Assembly (NCBI RefSeq): GCF_002432345.1
Contig: NZ_DJDT01000080.1
Coordinates: 1-6,888 of the forward strand
Length of the DNA: 6,888 nucleotides
Source: Pedobacter sp. UBA5917
GTDB taxonomy: Bacteria; Bacteroidota; Bacteroidia; Sphingobacteriales; Sphingobacteriaceae
Direction of reading: 5' to 3'
In this document: piece by piece, positions 1 to 6,782 of the stretch
Numbering within the stretch: position 1 is the stretch's first letter
How the letters are laid out: each line of letters begins with the position of its first letter
The notes under the pieces: model-generated
Told to the model about the DNA's origin: nothing
Databases searched by the model: none
What the model saw: only the letters and a program-made list of their open reading frames with translations
Program-made: the position numbers and the translations under genes

Positions 1-287
1 TAGAAGTATTAAGGAATAGCACGGAAGAAAACCTGTTAGAAAAAGAGCTGCTTAAAACCTATGATGAGGCCATTCAAAACTTACCTCCCCAGAAAAAGCT
101 GATTTACCACATGAGCCGGACGGAAGAACTGAGCCATGAGGAAATTGCCGAAAAACTTAATATTTCGAAAAATACCGTAAAAAACCACATGGTAGAGGCC
201 ACACGTTTTATCCGCAATTATGTAAGTAAAAACGATAGTGTAATCTGTTTTCTCATTGCCGCTTCAAATTATTTTCATTCCAACTAG
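1..287 (+). CDS. ECF-type RNA polymerase sigma factor, 3' end only (FecI-like)
   Basis: This is the C-terminal part of a sigma-70 family ECF sigma factor. The reading frame runs from base 3 to a TAG stop at 285-287, giving 94 visible residues; the 5' end lies outside the window. The visible part is sigma region 4. It starts with a helix rich in Glu and Leu, followed by an L-P-P-Q motif (bases about 81-92), which is typical of the start of region 4 in Bacteroidota ECF factors. A helix-turn-helix follows (about 132-191), reading LSHEEIAEKLNISKNTVKNH, which would contact the promoter -35 element. A short hydrophobic tail (ICFLIAA) ends the protein, as in many ECF factors of this phylum. The next gene encodes a FecR-type anti-sigma factor, so this sigma factor is probably held at the membrane by it and directs transcription of the downstream receptor genes. 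The family call is firm; the target promoter is inference. Confidence 0.93.
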   Translation, partial: EVLRNSTEENLLEKELLKTYDEAIQNLPPQKKLIYHMSRTEELSHEEIAEKLNISKNTVKNHMVEATRFIRNYVSKNDSVICFLIAASNYFHSN

Positions 288-325
288 TCCTATAGCTTGC
301 CACAGTTGTATTAGATGTAACAGGC

Positions 326-341
326 CGGGCAGCGTAGCCCG
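326..341 (+). promoter_or_regulatory. Short GC-rich hairpin between sigma factor and fecR
   Basis: CGGGC (326-330) and GCCCG (337-341) form a perfect five-base-pair stem with a six-base loop. It is the only GC-rich patch in this gap and ends 20 bases before the GTG start of fecR. No T-run follows, so it is not a convincing terminator. It could modulate translation or mRNA stability of the anti-sigma gene, but this is inference from position only. Confidence 0.35.
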
Positions 342-361
342 ATTTGCTTATTGGAAACACC

Positions 362-1354
362 GTGGAAGAAAAACAGCAATTAAAAGATCTATATCATTTG
401 TACCTGAACAATCAGTGCAGTGAAGAAGAGCTCGAACGCTTTTTTAAGGCATTAAAAGATCAGGATAACGACAATGAAATTTTAGGATTAATGTCGGCCA
501 GTTGGGATAATACGCACACTTTGCCCGATGTTGGCCTTACACCTGATTTCCTTCCTGTTGAAGCTAAACAGGTTAAATTAAATGATGTACAACCTCGCAA
601 CACAAAGCTGCGCAGGTTTATTGCGGTAGCTGCAGCCATAGTGGTGTTGGCAACCGGTGTGTACTTTTTCAGATCTGCTTTAAGCACATTTGTAAATCCT
701 GTTCATCAACAGGAAACCTGGAGCGCTGGAGGCGAAAGAAAAAAAATACAGTTAGCCGATGGTTCGCAGGTATGGCTCAGCCCGAACAGTAAATTAAATT
801 ATCCCGACAAGTTTAACGGAAAGCAAAGAATGGTTAGTCTGGATGGGGAAGCTTTTTTTGAGGTTGCGCATGATGCAGCACATCCTTTTATCATCAAAAC
901 AGGAAAAGTGAACACAGTTGTACTGGGTACAAGTTTCAATATTTCGGCTTATCCAAAACAGCGTACCATCAATGTAACATTGGTAAGTGGAAAAGTAGCC
1001 GTAGCACTTAATGCTAAAAACAAAATCTACACCGAAACGATATTGCCAAACCAGCAGGTTATTGTAGATCGGAATAGCGAAAAACTCAGTAAGATAAACT
1101 ACCCCGATGCAAGTTCCTTTTTGAACAAACGACTGGGTAAATATGAATATAAAGGCATAACGCTGCAGCAGGTTGTACGGGATATAGAATTACAATACAA
1201 TATCGAAATCGGGTTGGATAACAACCTATCGGATAAAACTTTTTATGGTAACCTGGATATGAACGATGATGTAGCGCAAACTTTAAACAAATTATGCCTG
1301 GTTATGGAAATTAAATGGGAAAAGAAAGGGGAACACTATGAGATCATAAAATAA
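362..1354 (+). CDS. FecR family anti-sigma factor (inner-membrane sigma regulator)
   Basis: This is a membrane-spanning anti-sigma factor that relays a signal from an outer-membrane TonB-dependent receptor to the ECF sigma factor encoded just upstream. Numbering from GTG at 362, the N-terminal cytoplasmic part (about 1-83) begins EEKQQLKDLYHLYLNNQCS, the usual opening of Bacteroidota FecR proteins, and should bind the sigma factor. One hydrophobic helix follows (about 85-103, RFIAVAAAIVVLATGVYFF). The periplasmic FecR domain spans about 118-216, with QLADGSQVWL, the GEAFFEVAHD block and GTSFNI. The C-terminal region (about 260-329), from LGKYEYKGITLQQVV to the end, matches the DUF4974 type and probably meets the receptor's STN domain. 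There is no ATG near the start. A TTG at 344 would add six residues, but it abuts the 326-341 hairpin, while GTG at 362 fits the family N-terminus and has GGAAA just upstream. Length is normal, with no damage seen. Confidence 0.93.
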   Translation: MEEKQQLKDLYHLYLNNQCSEEELERFFKALKDQDNDNEILGLMSASWDNTHTLPDVGLTPDFLPVEAKQVKLNDVQPRNTKLRRFIAVAAAIVVLATGVYFFRSALSTFVNPVHQQETWSAGGERKKIQLADGSQVWLSPNSKLNYPDKFNGKQRMVSLDGEAFFEVAHDAAHPFIIKTGKVNTVVLGTSFNISAYPKQRTINVTLVSGKVAVALNAKNKIYTETILPNQQVIVDRNSEKLSKINYPDASSFLNKRLGKYEYKGITLQQVVRDIELQYNIEIGLDNNLSDKTFYGNLDMNDDVAQTLNKLCLVMEIKWEKKGEHYEIIK

Positions 1355-1355
1355 A

Positions 1356-1385
1356 TGCCTGCCTCTGAAAATACAGAACCAGGCA
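1356..1385 (+). promoter_or_regulatory. Imperfect hairpin immediately after the fecR stop codon
   Basis: TGCCTG (1356-1361) pairs with CAGGCA (1380-1385). Inside it, after a small internal loop, TCTG (1364-1367) pairs with CAGA (1374-1377) around a six-base loop. It begins one base after the fecR stop. The following bases, AATATCC, are not a T-run, so it is a poor intrinsic terminator. It might act as an RNA-processing or 3'-end-stabilising structure separating fecR from the receptor message; this is inference. Confidence 0.4.
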
Positions 1386-1404
1386 AATATCCAATCAACT
1401 TAAA

Positions 1405-1433
1405 ATGTCCGGGCCTTGAGAACTTTAGGACAT
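1405..1433 (+). promoter_or_regulatory. Second inverted repeat in the receptor leader region
   Basis: ATGTCC (1405-1410) and GGACAT (1428-1433) are perfect inverted repeats separated by 17 bases. It could be an RNA hairpin or a DNA operator. No T-run follows on the + strand. An A+T-rich stretch (about 1434-1460) comes directly after, which suits a promoter. No TAnnTTTG housekeeping element is visible between 1355 and 1541, consistent with a promoter read by the ECF sigma factor, although its exact position cannot be identified here. Confidence 0.3.
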
Positions 1434-1541
1434 CAAAAATTAATATTAATTATAAAGTTATGAAACCTGTTCGAGCTTATCGCTAGTAATCGGAAATAAT
1501 TATGCCGGTATTAAACACATCATAACATTAAAACAGAAAAA

Positions 1542-4187
1542 ATGAGAAAAAATGGACCTGTAAAGATCCTAACGGTTATTGCTTTGATCCTATTCCTGAT
1601 GGCATTAATACAATCGCGGGCACATGCCCAGGATCCCTTTGATAAAAAGCTGAATATCACTTTAGAAAATGAACCGCTTAAGGATGCACTCGATAAGATG
1701 ACCAAAGCTTCGGGCGTTAAATTTACCTATAACGAGCAGGTGGCCAACAGTAAAATAAAAATCACTGTCCATGCCATCAATAAGAGTTTAAAAGAAACGC
1801 TAACTGCTGCTTTTTTGGATAAACCCATTCAGTTTAGTGTGTTGGATAAAGAAGTTTTTATACGCCTCAATGCCGAAGCAGTAAAAAAGGCAGAGGCCGG
1901 TCCGGCGGCAAATCCAAACCAGAACAGAGAAAAATACACATTAAGCGGAACCGTTAAAGCGAAGGGTTCGGGCGAAACATTGATAGCTGCCTCCATTAAG
2001 GTTGCCGGCACTAACCAGGCTACAATGAGTAATGAGTATGGTTTTTATTCACTCACCCTGGGCAAGGGCGATTATGTAATAGAAATTAGGGGTGTGGGTT
2101 TTAAAACCTACAAAATCCCCGTTCAGTTAAACCAGAACGTGAAGCTTGATGCCACACTCGAAGAGGAAGATAACCAGTTGGAAACCGTTACGGTTAAAGC
2201 CACTTCCAATAGCCAGAACATTAAGAGCACGCAGATGGGCATGGAACGTTTCAGCATCCGCGAAACCAAAGAAGTTCCTGTTTTACTGGGAGAGGCCGAT
2301 ATTATTAAAACACTACAATTATTGCCAGGCGTTAAAACAGCAGGAGAGGGCAATGGCGGCATGTTTGTGCGTGGCGGTAGTTCCGATCAGAATATTATCC
2401 TGCTTGATGAAGCTCCTGTTTATAATGCCAGTCACCTGCTCGGTTTCTTTTCTACCTTCAATTCGGATGCGATAAAAAATGTTACACTTTATAAAAGTGG
2501 CATGCCTGCCCAGTATGGCGGTGGTTTATCATCGGTGCTGGATGTAAAAATGAACGACGGGAACAACCAGAAACTTGGTGTTAGCGGCGGAGTAGGGGTG
2601 ATTGCCGCCAGGCTTAATATTGAAGGGCCGATACAGAAAAACAAATCATCTTTTTTGATTTCTGCGCGTAGAACCTATGCCGATATGTTTTTAAAACTAT
2701 CGAGCGATACCTCCATCCGGAATACGCAGTTGTATTTTTACGATGTTAACGTAAAAGCAAACTATATTCTCGGCGAAAAAGACCGCCTTTTTGTTTCGGG
2801 TTACTTTGGGAAAGATGTACTGGCCTCCCAAAATTTATCGGGAATAAACTGGGGCAATGCTACCTCTACCTTACGCTGGAACCATGTTTTTAACAGCAAA
2901 CTGTTTTCCAATACTTCACTTATATTCAGCAATTACAACTACAGGGTAAATGCAAACGACGATGAAAGCTCGCTTACACTTTTTTCACAAATCAGAGATT
3001 GGAGTTTTAAAGAAAATATGCAATGGTACCTGAACGAAAAAAATACCCTTACTTTTGGTTTAAGTTCAACTTATCACAGTATTAAACCAGGTGAGGTAGA
3101 AGCCTCTGGCGATTCCGGTTTCTTGTCGCAGGAATTCCAGAACCGCTTTTCGCTTGAAAACGCCGTATATGCCAGCAATACCTGGAAAGCGAGCGAAGCA
3201 TTAAATATTACTTATGGGATAAGGCTTTCGGCCTTTAGCATATTCGGAAAAGGCGATTTTTACGATTTAGATCAGGACGGAAATGTAACCGGCACCACCC
3301 ATTATAAAAGTGGCGAAGTGGTAAAAACCTATATTAACCCCGAGCCACGTGTTGCCCTGGCCTTACAGTTAAACGAGTTATCGTCAATTAAAACCTCTTA
3401 TGTAAGGAATGTGCAGAACCTGCACCTCATTTCGAATGCCAATTCGGCCTCGCCAACTGATAGGTGGGTAGCTTCTACCAATATTATCAAACCCGAGCTC
3501 AGCGATCAGGTATCCATCGGTTATTACCGGAATATTAGCGACAATGCCTACGAGTTTTCGGCCGAAACCTATTATAAATCGCTGCAGAACCAGATCGATT
3601 ACCGCAACGGGGCCGATATTTTTACCAGTAAACCTATCGAAACGCAATTGTTGTTCGGCAAAGGCCGTGCTTATGGACTGGAATTGCTCATCAAGAAAAA
3701 AAGTGGGCGCTTTACCGGATGGCTGGGTTATACCTTATCCAAAACTGAAAGGAAAATTGATGGCATCAACAATAATGAGTGGTATAATGCAAGACAGGAC
3801 AAAACACACGACATTACTTTTGTGGGCATGTATAAATTAAGCCAAAACTGGACTGTTTCTGCCAATTGGGTATATTCGACCGGAAATGCAATTACCTACC
3901 CACGTGGCAAATATACCATGCTGGGCCAAAGTTATTTCTATTTTTCCGACCGCAATGCCGATCGGATGCCGGCCTACCACCGCCTCGATTTGGGCGCTAC
4001 ACGTTTGCTAAAACAAACCAAACGTTTCTCTTCCGAACTTAATTTTAGCTTATATAATGCATATGGAAGGAAAAACCCGTTCCGAATCACCTTCCGTGAT
4101 AACGAATCTGATCCGAACCGAACGGAAGCCGTAAGGACAACTTTATTCCAGTTTATCCCTTCAATTTCTTACAACTTTAAATTTTAA
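1542..4187 (+). CDS. STN-containing TonB-dependent outer-membrane receptor
   Basis: This is an 881-residue outer-membrane receptor that imports an unknown ligand using TonB energy and also signals ligand presence. An N-terminal signal peptide (about 1-29) has a long hydrophobic core and an AHA|Q cleavage site. The STN domain (about 36-110) is the signalling domain that talks to FecR. A carboxypeptidase-regulatory-like beta-sandwich domain (about 132-207) runs from YTLSGTVKA to LDATLEEED. A TonB-box-like segment, ETVTVKA, lies at about 214-220. The plug domain (about 235-340) has LQLLPGVKTAGEGNGGMFVRGG, NIILLDEAPVYN and YGGGLSSVLDVK among its landmarks. The remainder (about 345-881) is the beta-barrel, ending in SYNFKF with the terminal Phe expected for barrel assembly. 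It is shorter than typical SusC proteins (about 1000 residues), and no SusD-like gene follows. The ATG lies in an A-rich context with no alternative nearby. The DUF4249-type gene starts four bases after its stop, so the two are co-transcribed and probably work together. Substrate unknown. Confidence 0.94.
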   Translation: MRKNGPVKILTVIALILFLMALIQSRAHAQDPFDKKLNITLENEPLKDALDKMTKASGVKFTYNEQVANSKIKITVHAINKSLKETLTAAFLDKPIQFSVLDKEVFIRLNAEAVKKAEAGPAANPNQNREKYTLSGTVKAKGSGETLIAASIKVAGTNQATMSNEYGFYSLTLGKGDYVIEIRGVGFKTYKIPVQLNQNVKLDATLEEEDNQLETVTVKATSNSQNIKSTQMGMERFSIRETKEVPVLLGEADIIKTLQLLPGVKTAGEGNGGMFVRGGSSDQNIILLDEAPVYNASHLLGFFSTFNSDAIKNVTLYKSGMPAQYGGGLSSVLDVKMNDGNNQKLGVSGGVGVIAARLNIEGPIQKNKSSFLISARRTYADMFLKLSSDTSIRNTQLYFYDVNVKANYILGEKDRLFVSGYFGKDVLASQNLSGINWGNATSTLRWNHVFNSKLFSNTSLIFSNYNYRVNANDDESSLTLFSQIRDWSFKENMQWYLNEKNTLTFGLSSTYHSIKPGEVEASGDSGFLSQEFQNRFSLENAVYASNTWKASEALNITYGIRLSAFSIFGKGDFYDLDQDGNVTGTTHYKSGEVVKTYINPEPRVALALQLNELSSIKTSYVRNVQNLHLISNANSASPTDRWVASTNIIKPELSDQVSIGYYRNISDNAYEFSAETYYKSLQNQIDYRNGADIFTSKPIETQLLFGKGRAYGLELLIKKKSGRFTGWLGYTLSKTERKIDGINNNEWYNARQDKTHDITFVGMYKLSQNWTVSANWVYSTGNAITYPRGKYTMLGQSYFYFSDRNADRMPAYHRLDLGATRLLKQTKRFSSELNFSLYNAYGRKNPFRITFRDNESDPNRTEAVRTTLFQFIPSISYNFKF

Positions 4188-4191
4188 CCCG

Positions 4192-4983
4192 ATGAAACCT
4201 ATATTTTATTTAATACTGATGCTGGTGTTCCTCTCTTCGTGTGAGGATACAATAGACCTTAACCTGAAAGATCCCCAGATCAAATATGTAATTGAGGGTG
4301 CAATTACCAACGAACCCGGGCTTGTTAAAGTAATGCTGAGCCAAACGAAAGACTTTAAAGAGAACAACCAGTTTAATGGTGTAAGTGGTGCGCAGGTGAA
4401 GATCGAAAACGAAGGTATAACCACCGTACTTACCGAAAGCAGCAAAGGTGTTTACCAAACCGATAAAATAAACGGCAGGCCAGGTGTAACCTATCGCTTA
4501 ACGGTTAATATCAATAATGAGGTATTTACCGCCAGCAGTACCATGCCGGTACCAGTTCCGTTGTTGGATTTTACACTTAAACCCAGCGATTACGAACGTA
4601 CAAGGGTTACACCAAAAGTGAAGTACAGGGATGTGGCTTCAGTTTCGAATTATTACTGGTTTCAGCAATATATTAATGATAAAATCCAGTCGCAGTACAA
4701 AGTTTCGAGCGATGAGTTTACTTCCGGACAGGAAATTAACGAATACCTCGTTTTTGAAAACAACACAAAAGACGAAAGCAAGGATATTGTTAAAGGTGAT
4801 AGGTTAACGGTAGAAATGCATAGCATCGATGCATCTGTATATACCTATTTATTTAGCCTTTTTAATGCCAATGGCTCTGCCGATGGTGCTGCACCTGCCA
4901 ATCCAATCAGTAATATCAGCGGTGGGGCACTGGGTTTTTTCAGTGCGCATACCGTAGAACGTAAAACAATCGTAATTCCTTAA
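4192..4983 (+). CDS. DUF4249-type lipoprotein, probable receptor partner
   Basis: This is a 263-residue lipoprotein recognised as a DUF4249-type protein, a Bacteroidota family commonly encoded next to TonB-dependent receptors and of unknown molecular function. A signal sequence of 16 residues ends in the lipobox LSSC, with Cys17 as the lipidated residue. Glu18 and Asp19 follow at once; acidic residues after the Cys resemble the Bacteroidota lipoprotein export signal, so display on the outer face of the outer membrane is plausible. The mature N-terminal part (about 30-120) is beta-rich and Ig-like in pattern, beginning YVIEGAITNEPGLVKVMLS. The C-terminal part has a block, APANPISNISGGALGFFSAH (about 234-253), which I regard as typical of the family. 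The gene follows the receptor by four bases and precedes a strong terminator, so it is the last gene of the operon. By analogy with SusD it may help capture ligand for the receptor; that is inference. Length looks normal and the frame is intact. Confidence 0.87.
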   Translation: MKPIFYLILMLVFLSSCEDTIDLNLKDPQIKYVIEGAITNEPGLVKVMLSQTKDFKENNQFNGVSGAQVKIENEGITTVLTESSKGVYQTDKINGRPGVTYRLTVNINNEVFTASSTMPVPVPLLDFTLKPSDYERTRVTPKVKYRDVASVSNYYWFQQYINDKIQSQYKVSSDEFTSGQEINEYLVFENNTKDESKDIVKGDRLTVEMHSIDASVYTYLFSLFNANGSADGAAPANPISNISGGALGFFSAHTVERKTIVIP

Positions 4984-5009
4984 TTCTATATCATAAACTA
5001 GTATTTTTT

Positions 5010-5041
5010 AAGCCTGCAGATCCTAAGCGCTGCGGGCTTTT
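5010..5041 (+). terminator. Rho-independent terminator closing the receptor operon
   Basis: AAGCCTGCAG (5010-5019) pairs with CTGCGGGCTT (5030-5039) to give a ten-base-pair stem, complete except for one U-G wobble, with a ten-base loop. It is followed by a T-rich tract, TTTCTATTTTATTT. It starts 26 bases after the lipoprotein stop. The T-run lies only on the + strand side downstream, so it terminates rightward transcription and isolates the ABC-F gene from the receptor operon. Confidence 0.9.
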
Positions 5042-5115
5042 CTATTTTATTTCACCAGGTTGTTTTATTACCCAATGCTTGTAATTTCTCTCCTGATAAT
5101 CTAATCTCTTTCTTT

Positions 5116-5123
5116 TATCTTTG
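5116..5123 (+). promoter_or_regulatory. Bacteroidota housekeeping promoter -7 element (TATCTTTG)
   Basis: TATCTTTG is a perfect match to the Bacteroidota -7 consensus TAnnTTTG. It lies 24 bases upstream of the GTG start of the ABC-F gene and downstream of the terminator at 5010-5041, as expected for an independent promoter with a short leader. A good TTTG -33 element is not visible; only a weak TG at 5094-5095 stands at about the right distance. The start of transcription would be near 5130. Confidence 0.7.
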
Positions 5124-5147
5124 CCGCTGATTTAATATTCCATATTC

Positions 5148-6782
5148 GTGATTAATGTAAATAATATCTCCGTTTCATTTGGCGGAACCACCCTGTTCAG
5201 CGACGTAACCTTTTCGATAAACGAAAACGACAAAATAGCCCTTATGGGTAAAAATGGTGCAGGTAAATCTACTATTTTAAAAATTATTGCCGATGTAGCC
5301 AAACCTACTACAGGTAATGTTACCGGACCAAAAGAGGCTGTAATTGCCTATTTGCCACAGCATTTGCTTACGCAGGATCAGGTTACCGTTTTTGAAGAAA
5401 CCATGAAGGCTTTTGCAGAGGTAAACCAGATGCAGAAAGAACTTGATGAGCTGAATGAACAGCTTACCATCCGTACCGATTACGAAAGCGACGATTACAT
5501 GAAGCTGATTGAAAAGGTATCGGAACTGAGCGAGAAATTTTATTCCATCGAAGAAACGAATTACGATGCCGAAGTAGAGAAAGTGCTTAAAGGTTTAGGT
5601 TTTGAGCGTAAAGATTTTACCCGCCAAACTTCCGAGTTTTCGGGTGGCTGGCGCATGCGTATCGAACTGGCCAAAATTTTATTAAAGAAACCCGATCTTA
5701 TCCTGTTGGATGAGCCAACCAACCACATGGATATCGAAAGTATCCAATGGCTGGAAGATTTCCTGATCAATTCGGCAAAAGCGGTAATGGTAATCTCGCA
5801 CGACCGTGCCTTTGTGGATAACATTACCAACCGCACCATCGAAGTTACCATGGGCAGGATATACGATTATAAAGCTAAATACAGTCACTATTTAACATTA
5901 CGTGCCGATAGACGCATCCATCAGTTAAAAGCTTACGAAGAACAGCAGCGTTTTATTGCCGATAACCAGGAATTTATCGACCGTTTTAGGGGAACCTATT
6001 CTAAAACCCTGCAGGTTCAATCGCGTGTAAAAATGCTCGAAAAGCTAGAAGTAATCGAGATTGATGAGGTTGATACCTCGGCATTGCGCTTAAAATTTCC
6101 GCCGTCGCCACGCTCAGGCCAGTATCCGGTAATGGTAGAAGAACTCACCAAAGCCTATGGCGATCATGTGGTGTTCGAAAAAGCCTCAATGGTGATCGAA
6201 CGTGGTGAAAAAGTAGCTTTTGTAGGTAAAAACGGCGAAGGTAAATCAACCATGATCAAAGCCATTATGGGCGAGATTGATATTGAAGGAAATTTAAAGG
6301 TAGGGCATAATGCCAAAATCGGTTACTTTGCCCAAAATCAGGCCGCATTACTGGATGAAAACCTTACTGTATTCGAAACCATCGATCAGATTCCACTAAG
6401 TGATGGCTCAATCAAAATAAAAGACCTTTTAGGAGCCTTTATGTTCAGTGGTGATGATACCACCAAAAAAGTGAAAGTACTTTCGGGCGGGGAGAAAACC
6501 CGTTTGGCGATGATCAAACTATTGCTGGAGCCTGTAAATGTGCTGATCCTCGATGAGCCTACCAACCACCTGGATATGAAAACCAAAGACATTATCAAAG
6601 ATGCCCTGAAAGATTTTGATGGTACCTTGATCCTCGTATCGCACGACCGTGATTTCCTTGATGGGTTGGTAAACAAAGTATTCGAGTTCGGTAATAAACG
6701 CGTACGCGAACATTTTGAAGACATTAAAGGTTTCTTGGCCTATAAAAAAATGAATAGCTTAAAGGAAATTGAGCAGAAATAG
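5148..6782 (+). CDS. ABC-F family ATPase (ribosome-associated, two ATPase domains)
   Basis: This 544-residue soluble protein has two ABC ATPase domains in tandem and no membrane segment, which defines the ABC-F group. Such proteins bind the ribosomal E site and act on stalled or antibiotic-bound ribosomes; they do not transport. Domain 1 has Walker A GKNGAGKST (34-42), signature FSGGW (164-168), Walker B with Asp188 and Glu189 followed by PTNHMD, and switch His218. Domain 2 has Walker A GKNGEGKST (360-368), signature LSGGE (445-449), Walker B with Asp469 and Glu470 followed by PTNHLD, and His499. Both sites look catalytically complete. A Lys/Glu-rich helical insertion (about 95-150) sits in domain 1, and the interdomain linker (about 236-325) carries RFRGTYSKTLQVQSRVKMLE, the likely P-site tRNA interaction region. 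There is no long C-terminal coiled coil as in Uup. The GTG start fits the family opening INVNNISVSFGG; the first in-frame ATG lies just before Walker A. The gene stands alone with its own promoter. Exact subfamily (YheS-like, YbiT-like or a Bacteroidota-specific type) is unresolved. Confidence 0.95.
   Translation: MINVNNISVSFGGTTLFSDVTFSINENDKIALMGKNGAGKSTILKIIADVAKPTTGNVTGPKEAVIAYLPQHLLTQDQVTVFEETMKAFAEVNQMQKELDELNEQLTIRTDYESDDYMKLIEKVSELSEKFYSIEETNYDAEVEKVLKGLGFERKDFTRQTSEFSGGWRMRIELAKILLKKPDLILLDEPTNHMDIESIQWLEDFLINSAKAVMVISHDRAFVDNITNRTIEVTMGRIYDYKAKYSHYLTLRADRRIHQLKAYEEQQRFIADNQEFIDRFRGTYSKTLQVQSRVKMLEKLEVIEIDEVDTSALRLKFPPSPRSGQYPVMVEELTKAYGDHVVFEKASMVIERGEKVAFVGKNGEGKSTMIKAIMGEIDIEGNLKVGHNAKIGYFAQNQAALLDENLTVFETIDQIPLSDGSIKIKDLLGAFMFSGDDTTKKVKVLSGGEKTRLAMIKLLLEPVNVLILDEPTNHLDMKTKDIIKDALKDFDGTLILVSHDRDFLDGLVNKVFEFGNKRVREHFEDIKGFLAYKKMNSLKEIEQK

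Noticed and set aside
344..361. TTG at 344 as the fecR start, adding six residues
   Set aside because: The extra residues do not resemble the FecR family N-terminus, the TTG abuts a GC hairpin, and no ribosome-binding signal precedes it. GTG at 362 fits better, though it is not proven.
1356..1385. Intrinsic terminator after fecR
   Set aside because: The stem is imperfect and no T-run follows on the + strand, so it was kept only as a possible RNA structure.
2146..2475. 109-codon + strand frame inside the receptor gene
   Set aside because: It lies entirely within the receptor coding sequence in another frame, and its Arg/Lys/Pro/Cys-rich product resembles no family. It is a shadow frame.
1542..4187. 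SusC-type glycan receptor with a SusD partner
   Set aside because: The protein is shorter than typical SusC, and the following lipoprotein is DUF4249-type with no SusD-like features. No glycoside hydrolase is present in the window.
6386..6724. 112-codon - strand frame opposite the second ABC-F ATPase domain
   Set aside because: It is antisense to a strongly conserved coding region containing signature, Walker B and switch motifs. The product is Ser-rich and unrecognisable, so it is a shadow.
5148..6782. ATPase subunit of a membrane ABC transporter linked to the uptake operon
   Set aside because: Two ATPase domains in one chain with a charged interdomain linker and no permease gene indicate ABC-F. 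A terminator and a separate promoter divide it from the receptor operon.
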